DNA of 64,000 nt from Tetradesmus obliquus (taxonomy: Eukaryota > Chlorophyta > Chlorophyceae > Sphaeropleales > Scenedesmaceae), in NCBI GenBank assembly GCA_030272155.1, contig CP126207.1, forward strand, positions 2,170,001-2,234,000, given 5' to 3'. This document shows, piece by piece, positions 34,303-46,869 of this stretch (its first letter is position 1; each line of letters opens with the position of its first letter). The notes below the pieces were generated by a model that saw only the letters and a list, made by a program, of their open reading frames with translations, did no database searches and was not told the DNA's origin. A program made the translations under genes and the position numbers.

Positions 34303-35017
34303 CACTGGGTCTCATAAAGATTCTCGCCTCGTACATGCAGGTACATAGTCAAGATCCGTATGCATCTATTGGTGTGCTCAGATTGTGCGCAGCCTGCGTG
34401 CATGTCCAGAAAACCGAGTTTACGTATGTCCCTGGGCGCCCTAAGAAACTGCGGGGATTTGCGTGTTTTGGCCCTGCTGTGCTGCTTCGAGTGAAACATA
34501 AAAAGTATGCTTGCATCTGACAGCAGCAGCAGGGCTGACCATGCACTGTGGGCTTGTGTGTGCTTCTGTGATGGCATTACATTGCTGGTGTGCACTCGTG
34601 ATGTTCGCCCTGCCTGGCTTTGCTACTTGCAAATAACGCGTTTTGTGCATCTCGATAATTTGGGTGTGACACAGTGATGCAGCGCGCTGCAGCAGCAGCC
34701 CAGCTGGCCCACCTGCTGCCTGCAACCAGCTCCTGGCCCCTTGCTGTGCTGATGTGTGCTGTTGGCAGCCTTGCCCCAAGTACCGTTTTCGTTGCTGTTC
34801 TGTGCGGAAGTTACATGTGCTGAAAAGCAGTACTTCTGGGGGGTCGACAGCAGCAGCAGCACGCAGCACAGCAGGAGTGCATGCATTCAGCCTCTTCAGC
34901 CCTGCATTGTGTGCCTGTGGTAACCGTCCTTACACGTACGAGTTTGCGATTGATACTGTTGCAACTCAGATACTTGGCAGGCAAAAGGCCCTGTGAGAAT
35001 GAATATGAGACCCAGTG
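34303..35017. mobile_element. CACTA-like nested element, unit copy 10
   Basis: Same termini and AGT flanks as the element at 1300-2014. Confidence 0.72.
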
Positions 35018-35868
35018 AGTATCGAGCCCCTGCATGGCATGGGTTTAGGGCTGTTGACGTGTGTTGCGAACCAGCAGCTCAGCCGCTGGTAATATTTGCA
35101 GTGATACAGCATCGAAGTTCGCAGTTTCTGACTACTATCACCGGATGTAAGCATCGCTGCACGCATAGCTTTGCCGTTGCCAAGTTTGACTCGGCATGAT
35201 CTTACCACCTTGCTTGCTGTAGCGCGACAGGAATCCCTGATCACAACCGCGGAAATATACTATATGGCTTCAAATGTCGGATAGGAGCACGGCAGGAGCA
35301 GGAGGTCGGGCGAGGACGAGCAGGCATCACGCAATCGTGCAGCAGGTGAGGAGCAACAACCTGGCCAGACATCGATGTATTGCAACACGCATCCGCAGTT
35401 CAGAAGTGATATTTCAGTAGAACACACAGCGTGCTACCTAGCATGAGCATTGCAGCTGTGCAGCATGCTGGCCAGAGCAGCAGCTGCGCCCTCCTGGCAG
35501 AACTGGTCTGCTGCATTTCAGCAGCAGCCAGGCTCTACACGATTTACTTATCAGCACCAGAACCTCCGCCAGTAACATACCATCTCTACTGTGCCATTGC
35601 CTCCTGCAGGCACATGTCAGGCATGGAGCATTGCTGCCAGGCACTCGGCAGCAGCAGCAGCGCGAGTGCCGCCAGCAGCTGTGGGTGCCAACACACCATG
35701 CCCATCAACAACCAAGACAATCACGTTGCAGCAGGTATGAAATGCATCCAGCATATGCAGTGCTGTCACTACACCACATCAGCTGTTGCAACAGCTTGCA
35801 GCAACCAAGTTGAACAGCAGCAGGCAACCCATCTGCATGAGTTGCGCAAGCAGTGCATGCACCAACCT

Positions 35869-37781
35869 CTACCTCAGGCCTGGTGGGGCATACAGCCCAC
35901 CACTGTTAATGATTGCCTGGTAGGTTGCTGGGAGGCTATCAATATCAGCCTGGACAGAAGCAGCTGGGTAGGCAAAGAACAATTCCACCAACTTGGCTAT
36001 GCACTCCTTGTCATTGGGCTTGTTGTTCCAGCGCGCATAACGCCAGGCTGTCATTGCCTGGGTCAGGTATGCATGCACATGCTCCACTACCTTGTGCATG
36101 TCAGGACTCAGGGCTGGCAAACTCAAAAGCCTGCCTGCAGGCCAGATGCCTAGCGACGCAAGCTCAGCCTTGGTGTGGGCTGTGCTGTTGTCCTGTGACA
36201 GCAGCCAGGGCGCGTGGCGCTGCAAACCCAGGCGTTCTGAGATGGTGTCCAGGTTGAGGTTGAGGTCCCAGATGCAATCCTCATACTCATCAGCTGTCAT
36301 GCCTGTTGCCTCCTCATTTGTGGTGGTCTGCAGGTACCAGCAGCAGTGCAGGCAGCAGCACAGCAGCAGCGGCACGCGGCGGCAGGCCCAGGGGGAAGTT
36401 TAGCAAGGAGGCTGAACAGCTGTATAAGCCAGAATTAAACTACATGCTGCTGAAGGACCAAGCAGCATACAGCACCCTCAAGCTTGTGTTCAAGTGCAAG
36501 TGCTGCAACAGGAAGCACACAAGGCTGCTGGCACTGCAAACAGCATCCCGTGGCCAGCAGCCATTCGCATGCCACGTGTGCACGCGCAGGGGCAGCAAGC
36601 ATGAGAGGTTGCTGTATCAATTGCTGGACCAGTCTGCAGCTGTTGACTGCTATGCTGTTGAGGCAGTTGCTATTAGCAAGAAGATACAGCTGCAGGTAGC
36701 TGGCAGCAGCAAGGGGCTGTGGCTGAACCGGCACAAGTGGGATGCCATGCTGCTGAAGCCACACAGCTTGCTGATTGAGGTTCAAGGGGAGCAACACATA
36801 GATACAGAGGATGGCAGGCGCAACAACCGGGGTGACACGCTGGCAATCAGGCAAGCCAAGGATGAGGCACTGGCAACAGCAGCACTGGCCTTTGGGTTCA
36901 GTGTGCTGTGGCTTCACGCGGGTGCTGCTGATGACCCGTGCGGCCGCGCCGTGCGCTGGGCAGCAGCTCTGCAGCAGGCGGTGCAGCACGTTACTGCTGG
37001 CAGGCCCCCCAAGCTGTTCATGGCATGAACTCACCCGGTAAGCACAGCCCTCCCTGTCCCATGGCATGCCAGTTGTGCCTGTGAAGAACTTGATCCACAC
37101 AGGCCCCAGCTGGTAGTTGACGCCAATGATGTACTTCAGCTTGATCGTCTTGCGGTTGCGCGTGAGCCGTGGCATGCTCCAGGCAAAGTCCTCTGCATCG
37201 CTGCTATACCAGCCCCTGGTGCAGCATTGGCTGAGGCACATCACCTTTTCATCCACATACACCACCCAAGGCTTCTGCTCCTCAAACACCTGCAGCTTCT
37301 CACCACACGATGTCACCCTGTCCCGCTTGTGCTGCGCGTCCAGGTAGGGCCGGTTGCGCACCTTGCCATACTGGAAGTGCGGGTCAATCTGCCTCATGTG
37401 CCTGGTCAGGGTCTCGCCGGAGACGCCAGCGGCTGTGATGATGTCACGCACCACGGGGTTGGTTGTCATGAGCGCGTGTACCGACTCGTACGGCCGCGGC
37501 CTGCCTGCTGCATACCAGTTGAGGCATTCAGCATAGCATGTGTGCGTCTGAGCATCAGTCAGTTTTGGCGGACGGCCGCTGCCTGACTCAGGGACGACAA
37601 TGTTGCCGTCAACATCCATGCGCGGGCCCCAAATCCGCATGTATTGCAGTGGATTAGAGGGCACAGGCAGGCCTGCGTCCTCTAGCATGGTGCGCATGGC
37701 CGCTGTGGCTGCATTGACATTGCCCCTGTTGGCCCTGTATGCAAGGCCAGCGGCAGCCTCCAGGCCGACTGTCAAGGTCAT
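35869..37781 (-). CDS. Tc1/mariner-like DDE transposase, array copy
   Basis: Exons 37781-37035 and 36327-35869. Same translation as the first full copy; intact. Confidence 0.85.
36444..37028 (+). CDS. Zinc-ribbon PD-(D/E)XK-like nuclease, array copy
   Basis: Lies antisense in the intron 36328-37034. Same translation as the first full copy; intact. Confidence 0.7.
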   Translation: MLLKDQAAYSTLKLVFKCKCCNRKHTRLLALQTASRGQQPFACHVCTRRGSKHERLLYQLLDQSAAVDCYAVEAVAISKKIQLQVAGSSKGLWLNRHKWDAMLLKPHSLLIEVQGEQHIDTEDGRRNNRGDTLAIRQAKDEALATAALAFGFSVLWLHAGAADDPCGRAVRWAAALQQAVQHVTAGRPPKLFMA

Positions 37782-37969
37782 GTTCTGCAGTTACAGTACA
37801 AACCCTAGTCAGTGGTGAACCTTGGACATGAGCAGTAGTGACGCCGGCGGTGCTTGGTTGAGGGTGCGGCTTGGCTGTGCAGACGGCATTAGCATGCTAT
37901 GTCATTGTGTAGCACTGTATTGTGAATGCAGTATTGTCTGTTGAGTAATCATGAATATTTAATTGAAGT

Positions 37970-38684
37970 CACTGGGTCTCATAAAGATTCTCGCCTCGTA
38001 CATGCAGGTACATAGTCAAGATCCGTATGCATCTATTGGTGTGCTCAGATTGTGCGCAGCCTGCGTGCATGTCCAGAAAACCGAGTTTACGTATGTCCCT
38101 GGGCGCCCTAAGAAACTGCGGGGATTTGCGTGTTTTGGCCCTGCTGTGCTGCTTCGAGTGAAACATAAAAAGTATGCTTGCATCTGACAGCAGCAGCAGG
38201 GCTGACCATGCACTGTGGGCTTGTGTGTGCTTCTGTGATGGCATTACATTGCTGGTGTGCACTCGTGATGTTCGCCCTGCCTGGCTTTGCTACTTGCAAA
38301 TAACGCGTTTTGTGCATCTCGATAATTTGGGTGTGACACAGTGATGCAGCGCGCTGCAGCAGCAGCCCAGCTGGCCCACCTGCTGCCTGCAACCAGCTCC
38401 TGGCCCCTTGCTGTGCTGATGTGTGCTGTTGGCAGCCTTGCCCCAAGTACCGTTTTCGTTGCTGTTCTGTGCGGAAGTTACATGTGCTGAAAAGCAGTAC
38501 TTCTGGGGGGTCGACAGCAGCAGCAGCACGCAGCACAGCAGGAGTGCATGCATTCAGCCTCTTCAGCCCTGCATTGTGTGCCTGTGGTAACCGTCCTTAC
38601 ACGTACGAGTTTGCGATTGATACTGTTGCAACTCAGATACTTGGCAGGCAAAAGGCCCTGTGAGAATGAATATGAGACCCAGTG
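37970..38684. mobile_element. CACTA-like nested element, unit copy 11
   Basis: Same termini and AGT flanks as the element at 1300-2014. Confidence 0.72.
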
Positions 38685-39535
38685 AGTATCGAGCCCCTGC
38701 ATGGCATGGGTTTAGGGCTGTTGACGTGTGTTGCGAACCAGCAGCTCAGCCGCTGGTAATATTTGCAGTGATACAGCATCGAAGTTCGCAGTTTCTGACT
38801 ACTATCACCGGATGTAAGCATCGCTGCACGCATAGCTTTGCCGTTGCCAAGTTTGACTCGGCATGATCTTACCACCTTGCTTGCTGTAGCGCGACAGGAA
38901 TCCCTGATCACAACCGCGGAAATATACTATATGGCTTCAAATGTCGGATAGGAGCACGGCAGGAGCAGGAGGTCGGGCGAGGACGAGCAGGCATCACGCA
39001 ATCGTGCAGCAGGTGAGGAGCAACAACCTGGCCAGACATCGATGTATTGCAACACGCATCCGCAGTTCAGAAGTGATATTTCAGTAGAACACACAGCGTG
39101 CTACCTAGCATGAGCATTGCAGCTGTGCAGCATGCTGGCCAGAGCAGCAGCTGCGCCCTCCTGGCAGAACTGGTCTGCTGCATTTCAGCAGCAGCCAGGC
39201 TCTACACGATTTACTTATCAGCACCAGAACCTCCGCCAGTAACATACCATCTCTACTGTGCCATTGCCTCCTGCAGGCACATGTCAGGCATGGAGCATTG
39301 CTGCCAGGCACTCGGCAGCAGCAGCAGCGCGAGTGCCGCCAGCAGCTGTGGGTGCCAACACACCATGCCCATCAACAACCAAGACAATCACGTTGCAGCA
39401 GGTATGAAATGCATCCAGCATATGCAGTGCTGTCACTACACCACATCAGCTGTTGCAACAGCTTGCAGCAACCAAGTTGAACAGCAGCAGGCAACCCATC
39501 TGCATGAGTTGCGCAAGCAGTGCATGCACCAACCT

Positions 39536-41448
39536 CTACCTCAGGCCTGGTGGGGCATACAGCCCACCACTGTTAATGATTGCCTGGTAGGTTGCTGGGA
39601 GGCTATCAATATCAGCCTGGACAGAAGCAGCTGGGTAGGCAAAGAACAATTCCACCAACTTGGCTATGCACTCCTTGTCATTGGGCTTGTTGTTCCAGCG
39701 CGCATAACGCCAGGCTGTCATTGCCTGGGTCAGGTATGCATGCACATGCTCCACTACCTTGTGCATGTCAGGACTCAGGGCTGGCAAACTCAAAAGCCTG
39801 CCTGCAGGCCAGATGCCTAGCGACGCAAGCTCAGCCTTGGTGTGGGCTGTGCTGTTGTCCTGTGACAGCAGCCAGGGCGCGTGGCGCTGCAAACCCAGGC
39901 GTTCTGAGATGGTGTCCAGGTTGAGGTTGAGGTCCCAGATGCAATCCTCATACTCATCAGCTGTCATGCCTGTTGCCTCCTCATTTGTGGTGGTCTGCAG
40001 GTACCAGCAGCAGTGCAGGCAGCAGCACAGCAGCAGCGGCACGCGGCGGCAGGCCCAGGGGGAAGTTTAGCAAGGAGGCTGAACAGCTGTATAAGCCAGA
40101 ATTAAACTACATGCTGCTGAAGGACCAAGCAGCATACAGCACCCTCAAGCTTGTGTTCAAGTGCAAGTGCTGCAACAGGAAGCACACAAGGCTGCTGGCA
40201 CTGCAAACAGCATCCCGTGGCCAGCAGCCATTCGCATGCCACGTGTGCACGCGCAGGGGCAGCAAGCATGAGAGGTTGCTGTATCAATTGCTGGACCAGT
40301 CTGCAGCTGTTGACTGCTATGCTGTTGAGGCAGTTGCTATTAGCAAGAAGATACAGCTGCAGGTAGCTGGCAGCAGCAAGGGGCTGTGGCTGAACCGGCA
40401 CAAGTGGGATGCCATGCTGCTGAAGCCACACAGCTTGCTGATTGAGGTTCAAGGGGAGCAACACATAGATACAGAGGATGGCAGGCGCAACAACCGGGGT
40501 GACACGCTGGCAATCAGGCAAGCCAAGGATGAGGCACTGGCAACAGCAGCACTGGCCTTTGGGTTCAGTGTGCTGTGGCTTCACGCGGGTGCTGCTGATG
40601 ACCCGTGCGGCCGCGCCGTGCGCTGGGCAGCAGCTCTGCAGCAGGCGGTGCAGCACGTTACTGCTGGCAGGCCCCCCAAGCTGTTCATGGCATGAACTCA
40701 CCCGGTAAGCACAGCCCTCCCTGTCCCATGGCATGCCAGTTGTGCCTGTGAAGAACTTGATCCACACAGGCCCCAGCTGGTAGTTGACGCCAATGATGTA
40801 CTTCAGCTTGATCGTCTTGCGGTTGCGCGTGAGCCGTGGCATGCTCCAGGCAAAGTCCTCTGCATCGCTGCTATACCAGCCCCTGGTGCAGCATTGGCTG
40901 AGGCACATCACCTTTTCATCCACATACACCACCCAAGGCTTCTGCTCCTCAAACACCTGCAGCTTCTCACCACACGATGTCACCCTGTCCCGCTTGTGCT
41001 GCGCGTCCAGGTAGGGCCGGTTGCGCACCTTGCCATACTGGAAGTGCGGGTCAATCTGCCTCATGTGCCTGGTCAGGGTCTCGCCGGAGACGCCAGCGGC
41101 TGTGATGATGTCACGCACCACGGGGTTGGTTGTCATGAGCGCGTGTACCGACTCGTACGGCCGCGGCCTGCCTGCTGCATACCAGTTGAGGCATTCAGCA
41201 TAGCATGTGTGCGTCTGAGCATCAGTCAGTTTTGGCGGACGGCCGCTGCCTGACTCAGGGACGACAATGTTGCCGTCAACATCCATGCGCGGGCCCCAAA
41301 TCCGCATGTATTGCAGTGGATTAGAGGGCACAGGCAGGCCTGCGTCCTCTAGCATGGTGCGCATGGCCGCTGTGGCTGCATTGACATTGCCCCTGTTGGC
41401 CCTGTATGCAAGGCCAGCGGCAGCCTCCAGGCCGACTGTCAAGGTCAT
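39536..41448 (-). CDS. Tc1/mariner-like DDE transposase, array copy
   Basis: Exons 41448-40702 and 39994-39536. Same translation as the first full copy; intact. Confidence 0.85.
40111..40695 (+). CDS. Zinc-ribbon PD-(D/E)XK-like nuclease, array copy
   Basis: Lies antisense in the intron 39995-40701. Same translation as the first full copy; intact. Confidence 0.7.
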   Translation: MLLKDQAAYSTLKLVFKCKCCNRKHTRLLALQTASRGQQPFACHVCTRRGSKHERLLYQLLDQSAAVDCYAVEAVAISKKIQLQVAGSSKGLWLNRHKWDAMLLKPHSLLIEVQGEQHIDTEDGRRNNRGDTLAIRQAKDEALATAALAFGFSVLWLHAGAADDPCGRAVRWAAALQQAVQHVTAGRPPKLFMA

Positions 41449-41636
41449 GTTCTGCAGTTACAGTACAAACCCTAGTCAGTGGTGAACCTTGGACATGAGC
41501 AGTAGTGACGCCGGCGGTGCTTGGTTGAGGGTGCGGCTTGGCTGTGCAGACGGCATTAGCATGCTATGTCATTGTGTAGCACTGTATTGTGAATGCAGTA
41601 TTGTCTGTTGAGTAATCATGAATATTTAATTGAAGT

Positions 41637-42351
41637 CACTGGGTCTCATAAAGATTCTCGCCTCGTACATGCAGGTACATAGTCAAGATCCGTATGCATC
41701 TATTGGTGTGCTCAGATTGTGCGCAGCCTGCGTGCATGTCCAGAAAACCGAGTTTACGTATGTCCCTGGGCGCCCTAAGAAACTGCGGGGATTTGCGTGT
41801 TTTGGCCCTGCTGTGCTGCTTCGAGTGAAACATAAAAAGTATGCTTGCATCTGACAGCAGCAGCAGGGCTGACCATGCACTGTGGGCTTGTGTGTGCTTC
41901 TGTGATGGCATTACATTGCTGGTGTGCACTCGTGATGTTCGCCCTGCCTGGCTTTGCTACTTGCAAATAACGCGTTTTGTGCATCTCGATAATTTGGGTG
42001 TGACACAGTGATGCAGCGCGCTGCAGCAGCAGCCCAGCTGGCCCACCTGCTGCCTGCAACCAGCTCCTGGCCCCTTGCTGTGCTGATGTGTGCTGTTGGC
42101 AGCCTTGCCCCAAGTACCGTTTTCGTTGCTGTTCTGTGCGGAAGTTACATGTGCTGAAAAGCAGTACTTCTGGGGGGTCGACAGCAGCAGCAGCACGCAG
42201 CACAGCAGGAGTGCATGCATTCAGCCTCTTCAGCCCTGCATTGTGTGCCTGTGGTAACCGTCCTTACACGTACGAGTTTGCGATTGATACTGTTGCAACT
42301 CAGATACTTGGCAGGCAAAAGGCCCTGTGAGAATGAATATGAGACCCAGTG
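41637..42351. mobile_element. CACTA-like nested element, unit copy 12
   Basis: Same termini and AGT flanks as the element at 1300-2014. Confidence 0.72.
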
Positions 42352-43202
42352 AGTATCGAGCCCCTGCATGGCATGGGTTTAGGGCTGTTGACGTGTGTTG
42401 CGAACCAGCAGCTCAGCCGCTGGTAATATTTGCAGTGATACAGCATCGAAGTTCGCAGTTTCTGACTACTATCACCGGATGTAAGCATCGCTGCACGCAT
42501 AGCTTTGCCGTTGCCAAGTTTGACTCGGCATGATCTTACCACCTTGCTTGCTGTAGCGCGACAGGAATCCCTGATCACAACCGCGGAAATATACTATATG
42601 GCTTCAAATGTCGGATAGGAGCACGGCAGGAGCAGGAGGTCGGGCGAGGACGAGCAGGCATCACGCAATCGTGCAGCAGGTGAGGAGCAACAACCTGGCC
42701 AGACATCGATGTATTGCAACACGCATCCGCAGTTCAGAAGTGATATTTCAGTAGAACACACAGCGTGCTACCTAGCATGAGCATTGCAGCTGTGCAGCAT
42801 GCTGGCCAGAGCAGCAGCTGCGCCCTCCTGGCAGAACTGGTCTGCTGCATTTCAGCAGCAGCCAGGCTCTACACGATTTACTTATCAGCACCAGAACCTC
42901 CGCCAGTAACATACCATCTCTACTGTGCCATTGCCTCCTGCAGGCACATGTCAGGCATGGAGCATTGCTGCCAGGCACTCGGCAGCAGCAGCAGCGCGAG
43001 TGCCGCCAGCAGCTGTGGGTGCCAACACACCATGCCCATCAACAACCAAGACAATCACGTTGCAGCAGGTATGAAATGCATCCAGCATATGCAGTGCTGT
43101 CACTACACCACATCAGCTGTTGCAACAGCTTGCAGCAACCAAGTTGAACAGCAGCAGGCAACCCATCTGCATGAGTTGCGCAAGCAGTGCATGCACCAAC
43201 CT

Positions 43203-45115
43203 CTACCTCAGGCCTGGTGGGGCATACAGCCCACCACTGTTAATGATTGCCTGGTAGGTTGCTGGGAGGCTATCAATATCAGCCTGGACAGAAGCAGCTG
43301 GGTAGGCAAAGAACAATTCCACCAACTTGGCTATGCACTCCTTGTCATTGGGCTTGTTGTTCCAGCGCGCATAACGCCAGGCTGTCATTGCCTGGGTCAG
43401 GTATGCATGCACATGCTCCACTACCTTGTGCATGTCAGGACTCAGGGCTGGCAAACTCAAAAGCCTGCCTGCAGGCCAGATGCCTAGCGACGCAAGCTCA
43501 GCCTTGGTGTGGGCTGTGCTGTTGTCCTGTGACAGCAGCCAGGGCGCGTGGCGCTGCAAACCCAGGCGTTCTGAGATGGTGTCCAGGTTGAGGTTGAGGT
43601 CCCAGATGCAATCCTCATACTCATCAGCTGTCATGCCTGTTGCCTCCTCATTTGTGGTGGTCTGCAGGTACCAGCAGCAGTGCAGGCAGCAGCACAGCAG
43701 CAGCGGCACGCGGCGGCAGGCCCAGGGGGAAGTTTAGCAAGGAGGCTGAACAGCTGTATAAGCCAGAATTAAACTACATGCTGCTGAAGGACCAAGCAGC
43801 ATACAGCACCCTCAAGCTTGTGTTCAAGTGCAAGTGCTGCAACAGGAAGCACACAAGGCTGCTGGCACTGCAAACAGCATCCCGTGGCCAGCAGCCATTC
43901 GCATGCCACGTGTGCACGCGCAGGGGCAGCAAGCATGAGAGGTTGCTGTATCAATTGCTGGACCAGTCTGCAGCTGTTGACTGCTATGCTGTTGAGGCAG
44001 TTGCTATTAGCAAGAAGATACAGCTGCAGGTAGCTGGCAGCAGCAAGGGGCTGTGGCTGAACCGGCACAAGTGGGATGCCATGCTGCTGAAGCCACACAG
44101 CTTGCTGATTGAGGTTCAAGGGGAGCAACACATAGATACAGAGGATGGCAGGCGCAACAACCGGGGTGACACGCTGGCAATCAGGCAAGCCAAGGATGAG
44201 GCACTGGCAACAGCAGCACTGGCCTTTGGGTTCAGTGTGCTGTGGCTTCACGCGGGTGCTGCTGATGACCCGTGCGGCCGCGCCGTGCGCTGGGCAGCAG
44301 CTCTGCAGCAGGCGGTGCAGCACGTTACTGCTGGCAGGCCCCCCAAGCTGTTCATGGCATGAACTCACCCGGTAAGCACAGCCCTCCCTGTCCCATGGCA
44401 TGCCAGTTGTGCCTGTGAAGAACTTGATCCACACAGGCCCCAGCTGGTAGTTGACGCCAATGATGTACTTCAGCTTGATCGTCTTGCGGTTGCGCGTGAG
44501 CCGTGGCATGCTCCAGGCAAAGTCCTCTGCATCGCTGCTATACCAGCCCCTGGTGCAGCATTGGCTGAGGCACATCACCTTTTCATCCACATACACCACC
44601 CAAGGCTTCTGCTCCTCAAACACCTGCAGCTTCTCACCACACGATGTCACCCTGTCCCGCTTGTGCTGCGCGTCCAGGTAGGGCCGGTTGCGCACCTTGC
44701 CATACTGGAAGTGCGGGTCAATCTGCCTCATGTGCCTGGTCAGGGTCTCGCCGGAGACGCCAGCGGCTGTGATGATGTCACGCACCACGGGGTTGGTTGT
44801 CATGAGCGCGTGTACCGACTCGTACGGCCGCGGCCTGCCTGCTGCATACCAGTTGAGGCATTCAGCATAGCATGTGTGCGTCTGAGCATCAGTCAGTTTT
44901 GGCGGACGGCCGCTGCCTGACTCAGGGACGACAATGTTGCCGTCAACATCCATGCGCGGGCCCCAAATCCGCATGTATTGCAGTGGATTAGAGGGCACAG
45001 GCAGGCCTGCGTCCTCTAGCATGGTGCGCATGGCCGCTGTGGCTGCATTGACATTGCCCCTGTTGGCCCTGTATGCAAGGCCAGCGGCAGCCTCCAGGCC
45101 GACTGTCAAGGTCAT
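43203..45115 (-). CDS. Tc1/mariner-like DDE transposase, array copy
   Basis: Exons 45115-44369 and 43661-43203. Same translation as the first full copy; intact. Confidence 0.85.
43778..44362 (+). CDS. Zinc-ribbon PD-(D/E)XK-like nuclease, array copy
   Basis: Lies antisense in the intron 43662-44368. Same translation as the first full copy; intact. Confidence 0.7.
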   Translation: MLLKDQAAYSTLKLVFKCKCCNRKHTRLLALQTASRGQQPFACHVCTRRGSKHERLLYQLLDQSAAVDCYAVEAVAISKKIQLQVAGSSKGLWLNRHKWDAMLLKPHSLLIEVQGEQHIDTEDGRRNNRGDTLAIRQAKDEALATAALAFGFSVLWLHAGAADDPCGRAVRWAAALQQAVQHVTAGRPPKLFMA

Positions 45116-45303
45116 GTTCTGCAGTTACAGTACAAACCCTAGTCAGTGGTGAACCTTGGACATGAGCAGTAGTGACGCCGGCGGTGCTTGGTTGAGGGTG
45201 CGGCTTGGCTGTGCAGACGGCATTAGCATGCTATGTCATTGTGTAGCACTGTATTGTGAATGCAGTATTGTCTGTTGAGTAATCATGAATATTTAATTGA
45301 AGT

Positions 45304-46018
45304 CACTGGGTCTCATAAAGATTCTCGCCTCGTACATGCAGGTACATAGTCAAGATCCGTATGCATCTATTGGTGTGCTCAGATTGTGCGCAGCCTGCGT
45401 GCATGTCCAGAAAACCGAGTTTACGTATGTCCCTGGGCGCCCTAAGAAACTGCGGGGATTTGCGTGTTTTGGCCCTGCTGTGCTGCTTCGAGTGAAACAT
45501 AAAAAGTATGCTTGCATCTGACAGCAGCAGCAGGGCTGACCATGCACTGTGGGCTTGTGTGTGCTTCTGTGATGGCATTACATTGCTGGTGTGCACTCGT
45601 GATGTTCGCCCTGCCTGGCTTTGCTACTTGCAAATAACGCGTTTTGTGCATCTCGATAATTTGGGTGTGACACAGTGATGCAGCGCGCTGCAGCAGCAGC
45701 CCAGCTGGCCCACCTGCTGCCTGCAACCAGCTCCTGGCCCCTTGCTGTGCTGATGTGTGCTGTTGGCAGCCTTGCCCCAAGTACCGTTTTCGTTGCTGTT
45801 CTGTGCGGAAGTTACATGTGCTGAAAAGCAGTACTTCTGGGGGGTCGACAGCAGCAGCAGCACGCAGCACAGCAGGAGTGCATGCATTCAGCCTCTTCAG
45901 CCCTGCATTGTGTGCCTGTGGTAACCGTCCTTACACGTACGAGTTTGCGATTGATACTGTTGCAACTCAGATACTTGGCAGGCAAAAGGCCCTGTGAGAA
46001 TGAATATGAGACCCAGTG
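45304..46018. mobile_element. CACTA-like nested element, unit copy 13
   Basis: Same termini and AGT flanks as the element at 1300-2014. Confidence 0.72.
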
Positions 46019-46869
46019 AGTATCGAGCCCCTGCATGGCATGGGTTTAGGGCTGTTGACGTGTGTTGCGAACCAGCAGCTCAGCCGCTGGTAATATTTGC
46101 AGTGATACAGCATCGAAGTTCGCAGTTTCTGACTACTATCACCGGATGTAAGCATCGCTGCACGCATAGCTTTGCCGTTGCCAAGTTTGACTCGGCATGA
46201 TCTTACCACCTTGCTTGCTGTAGCGCGACAGGAATCCCTGATCACAACCGCGGAAATATACTATATGGCTTCAAATGTCGGATAGGAGCACGGCAGGAGC
46301 AGGAGGTCGGGCGAGGACGAGCAGGCATCACGCAATCGTGCAGCAGGTGAGGAGCAACAACCTGGCCAGACATCGATGTATTGCAACACGCATCCGCAGT
46401 TCAGAAGTGATATTTCAGTAGAACACACAGCGTGCTACCTAGCATGAGCATTGCAGCTGTGCAGCATGCTGGCCAGAGCAGCAGCTGCGCCCTCCTGGCA
46501 GAACTGGTCTGCTGCATTTCAGCAGCAGCCAGGCTCTACACGATTTACTTATCAGCACCAGAACCTCCGCCAGTAACATACCATCTCTACTGTGCCATTG
46601 CCTCCTGCAGGCACATGTCAGGCATGGAGCATTGCTGCCAGGCACTCGGCAGCAGCAGCAGCGCGAGTGCCGCCAGCAGCTGTGGGTGCCAACACACCAT
46701 GCCCATCAACAACCAAGACAATCACGTTGCAGCAGGTATGAAATGCATCCAGCATATGCAGTGCTGTCACTACACCACATCAGCTGTTGCAACAGCTTGC
46801 AGCAACCAAGTTGAACAGCAGCAGGCAACCCATCTGCATGAGTTGCGCAAGCAGTGCATGCACCAACCT